The notes under the pieces: model-generated
The model's database searches: none
The model's input: the letters and a program-made list of their open reading frames with translations, nothing else
What the model was told of the DNA's origin: nothing
Shown: positions 56,843-64,000 of the stretch, one piece after another
Layout: each line of letters starts with the position of its first letter
Position numbering within the stretch: position 1 is the first letter of the stretch
Source: Bacteroidota bacterium
Lineage (GTDB): Bacteria > Bacteroidota > Bacteroidia > Chitinophagales > Chitinophagaceae
Assembly: GCA_963169635.1 (NCBI GenBank)
Contig: CAUJDL010000066.1
Location: 1-64,000, forward strand
Length of the DNA: 64,000 nucleotides
Reading direction: 5' to 3'
Position numbers and translations under genes: made by a program

Positions 56843-57027
56843 AATTTCTGTCCTCTTCTTCTTCTTAAATACTTTTAAACCTAAAAGATACTGAATATTG
56901 GATAATAAATAATATTTATTTTAAAAGGACAGCGAAGTTAATCATTTAATAATGTAAAAACAATAGATAATAACGATATTTTAAAGATGCTTTACCTATA
57001 TACTTAAACTTAAAAAATGCTATAAAA

Positions 57028-57060
57028 CAAAAAAGCCTATCTGACAAACAGATAAGCTTT
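57028..57060 (-). terminator. Terminator for the Cys/Lys-rich peptide gene
   Basis: On the minus strand AAGCTTATCTG pairs with CAGATAGGCTT around a short loop and is followed by a T run. It lies 21 bases past the stop codon of the small gene at 57082. Confidence 0.75.
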
Positions 57061-57081
57061 ATAAAAAAAGTAGATAACTAA

Positions 57082-57273
57082 TTATGCTTTTTTAGCTTCA
57101 GTTTTAGATTCTTTTTTAGTTTCTTTTTTTGCATCTTTTTTGCAGCAAGATTTGTCTTTAGACTTACATTCAGTTTTTTTGTCTTTACCGCAATCTTTTT
57201 TATCGCCACAATCTGCAAAAGCTACACCTGAAATTAAGAAAGCAGCAGTAGCTAACATTAAAATCTTTTTCAT
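57082..57273 (-). CDS. Small exported Cys/Lys-rich protein
   Basis: A 63-residue protein. Residues 1-20 are a signal peptide ending GVAFA. The mature 43 residues are almost wholly Lys, Cys, Asp, Glu and Ser with six cysteines (DCGDKKDCGK, ECKSKDKSCCKK) and an alternating KKE/KKA tail. Metal binding in the periplasm is a natural guess but unproven. It is monocistronic, with its own -7 element and a strong terminator, which supports expression. Confidence 0.8.
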   Translation of the reverse strand: MKKILMLATAAFLISGVAFADCGDKKDCGKDKKTECKSKDKSCCKKDAKKETKKESKTEAKKA

Positions 57274-57313
57274 AATTTTTATTTATTTTAGGTTTAAAAA
57301 TTTACTTGATACA

Positions 57314-57321
57314 CAAAAATA
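57314..57321 (-). promoter_or_regulatory. Promoter -7 element for the Cys/Lys-rich peptide gene
   Basis: TATTTTTG on the minus strand matches TAnnTTTG and lies 40 bases before the ATG. No clear -33 element is present. Confidence 0.5.
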
Positions 57322-57380
57322 AGGGAATAAACTATACCTTTTGTTAATTATTTTCTTAAATTTTAAGAAAATATACTTTT

Positions 57381-58037
57381 TTACCAAGTTCCTAAAACAG
57401 TAACGCCACCCTGTACTTTTTGATTTAGCTGTACATTTATTTTAGTGCCAACAGGTAATAAAATATCTACACGGCTACCAAATTTTATAAATCCATACTC
57501 ATCACATTGCTTTACTTGCTGACCTACAGTAGTATAATTACAAATTCTTTTGGCTAAAGCACCTGCAATTTGTTTATATAATATAGTACCATAATTATTT
57601 TTTACTACTACACTCCATCTTTCATTTTCTGTAGAGCTTTTAGGATGCCAAGCCACCAAATATTTTCCTTTATGATATTTATTGTAAATAACTTCTCCAT
57701 TCATAGGATTTCTATTTACATGCACATTAGCAGGGCTCATAAAAATGCTTACCTGTATTCTTTTATCTTTAAAAAATTCTTCGTCTATTGTTTCTTCTAT
57801 TACTACAACTTTACCATCTGCAGGGCAAATAATTTTATTATCATCTTTTGTTAATGCTCTATTAGGTATTCTAAAAAAAGAAATGATGAATAAAAATAGT
57901 AATAGTGTAATTAAAAAAATAGTAATAGCTAACCATGGTATTGATGCACTAAAAAAATAAAATGATGCAACATTTATTATACCAAAAATAAAAGCAGTAA
58001 TGCCAATGGTTTGATATCCTTCTCTATGAATTGTCAT
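57381..58037 (-). CDS. psd: Phosphatidylserine decarboxylase family protein
   Basis: A 218-residue short-type phosphatidylserine decarboxylase, which makes phosphatidylethanolamine. Two membrane helices at about 10-30 and 35-52 precede the domain with ICPADGKVVVIEE, FMSPANVHVNRNPMNGEV and GYIKFGSRVDILLP-type sequence near the C-terminus. The Gly-Ser in KFGSRVD is the expected self-cleavage site that generates the pyruvoyl cofactor. It is probably anchored in the inner membrane. CDP-diacylglycerol-serine O-phosphatidyltransferase, its usual neighbour, is not in the window. Confidence 0.93.
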   Translation of the reverse strand: MTIHREGYQTIGITAFIFGIINVASFYFFSASIPWLAITIFLITLLLFLFIISFFRIPNRALTKDDNKIICPADGKVVVIEETIDEEFFKDKRIQVSIFMSPANVHVNRNPMNGEVIYNKYHKGKYLVAWHPKSSTENERWSVVVKNNYGTILYKQIAGALAKRICNYTTVGQQVKQCDEYGFIKFGSRVDILLPVGTKINVQLNQKVQGGVTVLGTW

Positions 58038-58141
58038 ACTAAAAATTGAACAGCGAAATTAGTATAATTTTTAGTAATTAAATAAACAACCTATTTAGTT
58101 ATTACATCTTTCAGCTTTTGGGGTTATTATAAAATAGCTTA

Positions 58142-59920
58142 CTAAATAGTTGCTAATTGTAATTCTAATTTAGAGAGTATTAATGTGTTTAAAGGTTCTT
58201 GCTTAAAATTATTGAGCAATTCTTTATAATAATTAATACCCAATTGTAAATTTTGTTTAAACTTAGAAAAATACTTTGCTTGTTTTTCATTAATAATTTC
58301 GCCACACTCTTGAATTTGTTGTTGTAAATATTTTACATACAACTCAAGTTCGTTTATAAATACATGTGGTCTATCAACTTGATTGTTTAAATTTTTTCTT
58401 CCATAAATATGGCTTACCATATCTGCTAAAGAAAATATACCTGAAAAATATGCAAGGTTTGGACCAGGACAAATAGTAACAGCAGAAAGTTTATGAGCTA
58501 CAGGCATATTAGATTTTAATAATGCAGAAGCTGAAAGGCCTTCGCACAAACAATCTCTTTCATGAATTTTAGCAATTTGTATTTCTTTTTGTGAGGCAGA
58601 AATTTCTTGAGCATTAATTTGTTTTGTTTTTAAATCTATATACTGACGAGAGGCTGTACAAATTGGTTTTTCTGTAAATTCTGTATTGCTTGATAATAAT
58701 TTTTTATAACATGGGCTACCAGCTCTGCCTTTGTCTATTCTTTGTTTTCTTTGAGCTTCTGAAGTACTTTTTCTAAAGTTATTAAAAGGTACACCTAATG
58801 GCGATGCATTACTTAAATAATAATCTTCTTTTTTTGCTGTAGATAATTGCGATAAAGTATTATCATCTACATTAGTTGCTTCTGGCACTAATAAAAATGG
58901 ACTACCCCAACCTGCACTATCTAATTGAAAATATGCTATTAAATGTGCATGTTCTGCTGCTGTACCAATACCTCCTTGTGCAGATAATTTTTGCGTTGGA
59001 TTTTGTATAAACTCATTTTTACCATTTGCTTTTAAACTTTCGTTACATAGTTTTAGCAACTCTTGATAAAGGGAATTTCTGTTTTGTTTAAACTCTTCTA
59101 AAATAGGACCCATTAAAATACCTTCTGTAGCAAATACATGTCCACCACAGTTTAAGCCTGACTCTATTCTAAATTCAGAAATCCATAAACCTTTTTTTGC
59201 TAAAATTTTTCCTTGAATTAATGCAGAACGATAATCACTAACTTTTAAAATAATTTTTTTATTGAGTACACCATTTTTATCAGGAAAAAAATCTTCAAAA
59301 TTTTCTGTATAATTATATAATCTTGGATTATAGCCAGCAGAAAAAATAACAGAAGAACTTAAATTACTATTAGCAAATCCACGCAAAGCACTTAAAGCAT
59401 CTGAAAATTCATCTGGCAATGGTGTACCATCTTTGGCATAATTTACATTATCTACTTTTGCCATAATATTTACATCAATATCACCTGCTGTAACATTATT
59501 TCTTAATTGATTTTGTAAATCATTTTTATTAGTTTCATTTTGTTCGTTCTGCATTTTAAAAAACAATTTACTTAATGCAGAATCTTGTGGTAACATTTCA
59601 AAATATTTCCAAAGATGATTGCCTTTAATAAAAGGCATTTGTTTCATTTTATTTATTTGATTATCTATAATTTCTTTTACAATATTTAGATAATGTGTAA
59701 TACGCTTTGCTCTAAAATCGTGTTCTTTTTTGTTGATAGGAGTATATACAAAATTGTTTTGATTGCAATGATACTGACGCATACTTTCTATTAAATCATC
59801 ATCCATAATAGAAATTACAGAAGCAATACCAAAAGGAGCAACTTTAACTGGTGTGTCTATACTATAGCTTAATCCTAAAACAGGAATATGAAAGCTATGT
59901 TTTGAAGAATTGTTTTTCAA
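58142..59920 (-). CDS. Unrecognised protein with nitronate-monooxygenase-like TIM-barrel features
   Basis: A 592-residue soluble protein. It opens with IPVLGLSYSIDTPVKVAPFGIAS (11-33), recalling the first strand of FabK/nitronate monooxygenase barrels. Further correspondences are GLNCGGHVFATEG (255-267; the NMO family has EAGGH), AQGGIGTAAEHAHL (314-327; compare GGI near the flavin phosphate) and AGWGSPFLLVPEA (336-348; compare MGTRFL). These support an FMN-type barrel, but the protein is about 250 residues longer than typical NMO, with an insert at about 50-180 and a Cys-bearing region (CLCEG 457-461, ICPGP 483-487). Reaction unknown. It has a good promoter. Confidence 0.6.
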   Translation of the reverse strand: MKNNSSKHSFHIPVLGLSYSIDTPVKVAPFGIASVISIMDDDLIESMRQYHCNQNNFVYTPINKKEHDFRAKRITHYLNIVKEIIDNQINKMKQMPFIKGNHLWKYFEMLPQDSALSKLFFKMQNEQNETNKNDLQNQLRNNVTAGDIDVNIMAKVDNVNYAKDGTPLPDEFSDALSALRGFANSNLSSSVIFSAGYNPRLYNYTENFEDFFPDKNGVLNKKIILKVSDYRSALIQGKILAKKGLWISEFRIESGLNCGGHVFATEGILMGPILEEFKQNRNSLYQELLKLCNESLKANGKNEFIQNPTQKLSAQGGIGTAAEHAHLIAYFQLDSAGWGSPFLLVPEATNVDDNTLSQLSTAKKEDYYLSNASPLGVPFNNFRKSTSEAQRKQRIDKGRAGSPCYKKLLSSNTEFTEKPICTASRQYIDLKTKQINAQEISASQKEIQIAKIHERDCLCEGLSASALLKSNMPVAHKLSAVTICPGPNLAYFSGIFSLADMVSHIYGRKNLNNQVDRPHVFINELELYVKYLQQQIQECGEIINEKQAKYFSKFKQNLQLGINYYKELLNNFKQEPLNTLILSKLELQLATI

Positions 59921-59948
59921 AATAAATTAGGTAGCTAAATGTGAGGTG

Positions 59949-59977
59949 CAAATGTAGTTGAAATGAACTAACGACAA
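59949..59977 (-). promoter_or_regulatory. Promoter for the 592-residue barrel-like protein
   Basis: On the minus strand TTG (59977-59975) is followed after 18 bases by TACATTTG (59956-59949). The ATG lies 28 bases downstream. Confidence 0.55.
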
Positions 59978-60072
59978 TTAAATCTTTTATTCTAAACAGT
60001 TAAAGCATTAAGATTGCTGATACTCAGGTAGGTTAAATAATAGGAATTTTTAAATAAGCTAAAAATAGTTTT

Positions 60073-61410
60073 TTATTTCAAGCTATATTTATATTGATAT
60101 CTTTCGTACAATTGTTTTTGTTTATTATCTAAGCTTACTTCTCTTCCTTGAATAAAAGCATGAATTACATTACTTGTTTTCATATCTAAAATATCGCCTG
60201 TACTTACTACAATATTGGCATCTTTTCCTTTTTCTAATGTACCAGTTTTATCATCGATACCTAAAATTTTTGCAGCATTACTGGTAATAGCTTGTAAAGC
60301 TTGTTCTTTTGTTAGTCCATAAGTAACAGCAGTACCTGCATTAAACAATAAGTTTCTTCCTCTTGAGTTAGCATCTACATCGCCAATGGCAAATAATACA
60401 CCTGCTTGTTGTAATAAGAAAGGAGTTTTATATGGTTGATCTACATCATCATCTTGTGTAATAGGTAAGCTGTGCATTTGATTAAGAATAACAGCTACAT
60501 TATTTTCTTTTAAATAATTTGCAATCATCCAACTATCTGCACCACCAACAATAACAGGTTTAAACTGAAATTCTTTTGCAAACTCAATTCCTATTTGCAT
60601 TTCTTTTACAGTTTCGGCATGAATGTAAAAGTTTTGCTGAGGTCTTAAAGGTTTTTTTACACCTTTCCAATTAATGGTAGGATAAGCTTCTATTTCTGTA
60701 AATAAGCCACGAACAGCTTCGAACTTTACATTTGTATATGTTGGTTTTTCAATGGCATAATATGCTTTAGCATCATTAAAAAACTGACGTAAATTTTCTA
60801 TTCTGGCAAGTGCTGTTTGTAAAGGATTAGTATTTGTTGTAGGCATAAACCACATGCTTCTTGCAACTAAATTGGGCATTCTAAAATGAATTCCTGCATC
60901 TGCTTTATACAATGCATCTTCCCAATTCCAAGCATCTAATTGCACAACAGATGATGAGCCACTTAATATACCACCTTGTGGAACAATATTGGCTAATAAA
61001 ATTCCATTGCTTCTTAATGTACCAATAATTTTACTATCTGTATTATATGCTACAATACTTCTAATATTTGCATTAATATCGCCTAATTCTCTTACATCTA
61101 ATACTGCTCTTACAGCACCTATTTCGTTTAAACCTAAATCTGTTTGCGATGTAATAATACCAGGATAAATATGTGCTCCTTTACAATCTATTACTTTTAC
61201 ATCTGCTATAGATGCTGCATGTCTTACATCTACTATTTTGCCTTTAGAAAAAACAATGATTCCATTTTCTATTACTTCTCCATTACCAATATGTATGGTA
61301 GCATTAGATAATGCAATAGTTTCTGTTTGTGCTTTTGCAGGATACACTGTTTCTTGAGCAACACTGTTTAATACTAAAATGCTGAATATGGTAAATAATA
61401 GTTGTTTCAT
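60073..61410 (-). CDS. Exported amidohydrolase-family protein lacking the HxH metal motif
   Basis: A 445-residue protein with a signal peptide (MKQLLFTIFSILVLNSVAQ). Amidohydrolase-type features include the beta-sandwich start TIALSNATIHIGNGEVIENG, the C-terminal YGLTKEQALQAITSNAAKILGIDDKTGTLEKGKDANIVV region and FYIHAETVKE. At the place of the HxH metal motif it reads PGIITSQTDLGLNE, without either His. It may therefore be inactive or use another metal arrangement. It lies downstream of the double-domain amidohydrolase, separated by short tandem repeats. Confidence 0.82.
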   Translation of the reverse strand: MKQLLFTIFSILVLNSVAQETVYPAKAQTETIALSNATIHIGNGEVIENGIIVFSKGKIVDVRHAASIADVKVIDCKGAHIYPGIITSQTDLGLNEIGAVRAVLDVRELGDINANIRSIVAYNTDSKIIGTLRSNGILLANIVPQGGILSGSSSVVQLDAWNWEDALYKADAGIHFRMPNLVARSMWFMPTTNTNPLQTALARIENLRQFFNDAKAYYAIEKPTYTNVKFEAVRGLFTEIEAYPTINWKGVKKPLRPQQNFYIHAETVKEMQIGIEFAKEFQFKPVIVGGADSWMIANYLKENNVAVILNQMHSLPITQDDDVDQPYKTPFLLQQAGVLFAIGDVDANSRGRNLLFNAGTAVTYGLTKEQALQAITSNAAKILGIDDKTGTLEKGKDANIVVSTGDILDMKTSNVIHAFIQGREVSLDNKQKQLYERYQYKYSLK

Positions 61411-61426
61411 TCTTTTTAGTTTAATG

Positions 61427-61473
61427 GTTTACGAGTTTACAAGTTTGAATGTTCACAAGTTTACAAGTTTGAT
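61427..61473. repeat. 8-base tandem repeat (ACAAGTTT-type)
   Basis: Units read ACGAGTTT, ACAAGTTT, GAATGTTC, ACAAGTTT, ACAAGTTT and GATGTTG at an 8-base period. It lies between the two amidohydrolase genes, close to the start of the downstream one. About six imperfect units. Confidence 0.7.
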
Positions 61474-61580
61474 GTTGTTTTGTTTTTATTTTCTGTTTTT
61501 ATATTTTGTTCCTTTTAGTTCAGATTGTTCTAAATAATCAATTAGTTTTTGCAGCATAACAATTAATTCAATAACCTATA

Positions 61581-61661
61581 AACTTCTTAAACTTATTGAA
61601 CCTCTTGAACTCATTGAACCTTTTGAACCTTTTGAACCTTTTGAACTTCTTGAACCTCTAA
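61581..61661. repeat. 9-base tandem repeat (AACCTTTTG-type)
   Basis: Nine consecutive 9-base units with consensus AACCTNTTG, three of them identical (AACCTTTTG). On the minus strand they read GGTTCAAAA. The array runs up to and overlaps the TAG stop codon (61658-61660) of the amidohydrolase gene, so copy-number change would alter its 3' end or untranslated region. Confidence 0.85.
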
Positions 61662-64000
61662 AACCCATCTTCTCTATCAAAAATACTTTGACTATGTTTA
61701 TGATCTTCTTCACACTCATTAATTACATCAATTCTTGGACGAGCAGGTTGCATTTTTCCAAAGTTGGCAGGGTTCTTTTTTGCTGCTAATAATTTTTGAA
61801 TAAGTCTTGCTTTTTCGGTTGCTATATTTTTTCTTAGTTCAATATCTTTTTCTCTGTCGTAATAAATAGTACCATCTACAATAGTGTATAAAGCTTTAGC
61901 ATAAATGCTTAATGGATGATTGCTCCATAAAACTACATCTGCATCTTTACCAACTTTTATGCTACCAACTTTTTTATCAATATGCAACATATTAGCTGGG
62001 TTTAATGTTACCATTTTTAATGCTTCTTCTTCATTTACATTACCATATTTAATTGTTTTAGCAGCTTCTTGATTTAAACGACGAGCCATTTCTGCATCAT
62101 CGCTATTGATAGCTACATTTAAACCCATTTTTTGCATAATAGCAGCATTGTATGCAATAGCATCTTGTACTTCCATTTTATATGCCCACCAATCGCTAAA
62201 GGTTGATGTATTTGCACCATGCTTTTTCATTTTATCTGCTACTTTATAACCTTCAAGAATATGGGTAAATGTATTAACAGTAAATCCAAATTTTTCTGCT
62301 ACTTTCATCATCATATTTATTTCGCTTTGTACGTAAGAGTGACAAGTAATAAATCTTTTTTTATTCATAATTTCTACTAAAGCATCTAATGCTAAATCTC
62401 TTCTTTTAATTGCAGGTAGTTTTTGATAATCTGCTGCACGTTGAAAAGCATCTACATAAACTTGTTCAACACCCATTCTTGTATCTGGAAAACGATTATT
62501 ATTTGTACTACGAGAGCTTTTTACATTTTCGCCTAAAGCAAATTTTATAAAACCATCTGCACCTTCAAACTTCATTTCTTCTGGACTTTTACCCCAACGA
62601 AGTTTTATTAATTGTGTTTGGCCACCAATAGGATTACAGCTACCATGTAATAAATGAGATGTAGTAACACCACCACTTAATTGTCTGTATATATTTATAT
62701 CTTCAGGATAAATTACATCGCCAATTCTTACTTCAGATGTTACGGCATGTGTACATTCATTTACACCACCTGCTATAGCTATATGTGAGTGTTCGTCTAT
62801 AATACCTGCAGTTAAATGTTTGCCAGTACCATCAATTATTTTCCAAGACATATCTAATGTAATAGGAATATTTTTTCCTATTCTTTCTATTTTGCCATGA
62901 TTAATTATTACATCAGTATTTTCTAAGATGCCCTGTTTTTCATTTGTCCAAACAGTAGCATTTCTTATTAGTATTTTTTCTTGTTGTGGAGCAACTTGCC
63001 AACCATAACCATTAAAAGGATATACAACATTGGCAATAGTAATACTTGTACTATCTTTTTTATTTTTATTAGTTGATGTAAGTGTAGATATTGAATCTTT
63101 TTTGGTACTTGTTGTTAAATCTCTTCTTGCATATAATTTCCAAGTTACTACACTACCATTTGACAAATAACCATTACCAGCCCAAGCATCTGCACCAATA
63201 ATACCTGTTAAATTATTTTGTTTTCCTTTATCAGTTTTATTAGACCAATTAATACTTACTAATTGATTGTTTAAAGTAAGTTTTGGTTTAAATGTTATTG
63301 TATCTTCATAAGGTTTTAAAGATAATACAGGTTTATCATCAGCTCCATCTATAGTAGCTTCAAAAAATTGTGTTTTGCCATTTGTATTAATAGTAAAAAT
63401 ATATTGACCTTCATAATTATTCCAACCAGCATCATTAATGATATATTTTTTTCCTTGAATCCATGATTGAAAAATTTTAGCAGAGTCTGAAAAAATATTA
63501 TGATTAGTAATAAAAAAATTAGCCAATTTACCGTTATCTAAACTTCCAACAATATCATAACTATTTACCCAAGTAGCAGGAATACGTGTTAAAGCATCTA
63601 AAGCTGTAGATGCTGATAAACCATTATGTACAGCTTTTCTTAAATTAGATAAAAATTCGTTGGCAGATTTTAGTCCATCTGTAGTTAAAGCAAATGGGAT
63701 ATTTTCTTTTTCGAACATTGCAGGTTGATAAGGAGCCATTTCCCAATGTTTCATATCTGCTAAGGCTACTATTCTTGCATCATTAGGATCTTCTACATCC
63801 ATAGCAGCAGGAAAATTTAAGGGTAAAATAACTGCTGTATTGTTAGCTTTAAAATCATTAAGTCTTTGATATAAATCTGCAGTTCCTTTTATGATATATG
63901 TAGTGCCAAATTCTTTGGCAATTTTATTAGCTCTAAATGCATTATACTTATCGTTAGTTATATCTATAATTTGAGGTAGTAATAAATTATTATTCCATGC
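61658..64000 (-). CDS. Large amidohydrolase with two amidohydrolase-type domains (N-terminus beyond window)
   Basis: The visible 781 residues run off the right edge in frame. The first visible part ends like an amidohydrolase (GLSASTALDALTRIPATWV then GSLDNGKLANFFI). A beta-rich linker with EATIDGADDKPVLSL follows. A second, complete-looking domain starts KILIRNATVWTNEKQGILENTD, has the metal motif GIIDEHSHIA, His in ITCHSYVQSE and NTFTHILEG, Asp in AINSDDAEMARR and the closing MVTLNPANMLHIDKKVGSIKVGKDADVVLW. Such double-domain, probably exported enzymes are known in Bacteroidota; substrate unknown. Confidence 0.88.
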   Translation of the reverse strand, partial: AWNNNLLLPQIIDITNDKYNAFRANKIAKEFGTTYIIKGTADLYQRLNDFKANNTAVILPLNFPAAMDVEDPNDARIVALADMKHWEMAPYQPAMFEKENIPFALTTDGLKSANEFLSNLRKAVHNGLSASTALDALTRIPATWVNSYDIVGSLDNGKLANFFITNHNIFSDSAKIFQSWIQGKKYIINDAGWNNYEGQYIFTINTNGKTQFFEATIDGADDKPVLSLKPYEDTITFKPKLTLNNQLVSINWSNKTDKGKQNNLTGIIGADAWAGNGYLSNGSVVTWKLYARRDLTTSTKKDSISTLTSTNKNKKDSTSITIANVVYPFNGYGWQVAPQQEKILIRNATVWTNEKQGILENTDVIINHGKIERIGKNIPITLDMSWKIIDGTGKHLTAGIIDEHSHIAIAGGVNECTHAVTSEVRIGDVIYPEDINIYRQLSGGVTTSHLLHGSCNPIGGQTQLIKLRWGKSPEEMKFEGADGFIKFALGENVKSSRSTNNNRFPDTRMGVEQVYVDAFQRAADYQKLPAIKRRDLALDALVEIMNKKRFITCHSYVQSEINMMMKVAEKFGFTVNTFTHILEGYKVADKMKKHGANTSTFSDWWAYKMEVQDAIAYNAAIMQKMGLNVAINSDDAEMARRLNQEAAKTIKYGNVNEEEALKMVTLNPANMLHIDKKVGSIKVGKDADVVLWSNHPLSIYAKALYTIVDGTIYYDREKDIELRKNIATEKARLIQKLLAAKKNPANFGKMQPARPRIDVINECEEDHKHSQSIFDREDGF

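Noticed and set aside
61427-61661. Short repeats as a CRISPR array
   Set aside because: Units are 8-9 bases with no spacers; they are simple tandem repeats.

Overview
The window is an AT-rich stretch of core chromosome from a member of the Bacteroidota, most likely Chitinophagaceae or a close relative. Evidence for this: a type IX secretion (T9SS) cargo protein, PorP/SprF and GldB; a Bacteroidota-style SRP RNA and ribosomal protein THX; a Rho factor with a long low-complexity insert; and repeated promoter elements of the Bacteroidota type (TTTG, 18-20 bases, TAnnTTTG). Shine-Dalgarno sequences are weak throughout. I see no insertion sequences, prophage, CRISPR array or rRNA genes.

Layout. 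1-1409: 5' two thirds or less of rpoB (minus strand), cut by the left edge, divergent from a SixA-type phosphatase. 2.3-8 kb: EamA transporter, glycosyltransferase, two small ORFs, a T9SS cargo protein and endonuclease III. 8-18.4 kb: a large propeller/barrel surface protein, an MBL hydrolase, a ClC channel with CBS domains, a MazG-like enzyme, glycyl-tRNA synthetase, a flavin reductase and a transaldolase-like aldolase. 18.5 kb: SRP RNA. 18.8-24.5 kb: YfcC transporter, panB, then three heptose genes (hddA, gmhA, gmhB) and a Gfo/Idh oxidoreductase. 24.5-33.6 kb: GH3-like protein, secreted protein, DUF3667 protein, mazG coupled to a very large NtrY-like histidine kinase, and porP. 33.8-38.4 kb: tRNA-Gln, prs, gpx, an orphan nuclease-like gene, a beta-helix lipoprotein, THX and HU. 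38.7-45.9 kb: DUF4286, paaZ, rho, asnS, korB. 46-48.5 kb: MORN-like protein, DUF3108 protein and a flippase-like membrane protein whose start codon appears to be CTG. 48.6-53 kb: phenylacetate operon (paaA, a lipoprotein, paaB, paaC, paaD, paaG-like, paaI). 53-64 kb: CoA-binding protein, gldB, recQ, a Cys/Lys-rich peptide, psd, a divergent FMN-barrel-like protein, and two amidohydrolase genes separated by short tandem repeats; the second runs off the right edge.

How the genes work together. The clearest pathway is aerobic phenylacetate breakdown: PaaABCD epoxidase, PaaG-like isomerase, PaaI thioesterase and, 7.5 kb away and on the other strand, PaaZ. PaaE, PaaK, PaaF, PaaH and PaaJ are not in the window. 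The heptose genes supply most of a nucleotide-heptose route, without the nucleotidyltransferase. T9SS-related genes (cargo, PorP, GldB) are scattered.

Most of the window is ordinary housekeeping sequence. I do not see a complete novel system. The items most worth a second look are the 592-residue barrel-like protein (58142-59920), the CTG-start flippase, the lipoprotein inside the paa operon, the orphan PD-(D/E)XK-like gene, the amidohydrolase lacking its HxH motif, and several unexplained structured intergenic stretches. Several ORF starts were moved from TTG or upstream positions to better-supported ATG codons; each is noted.
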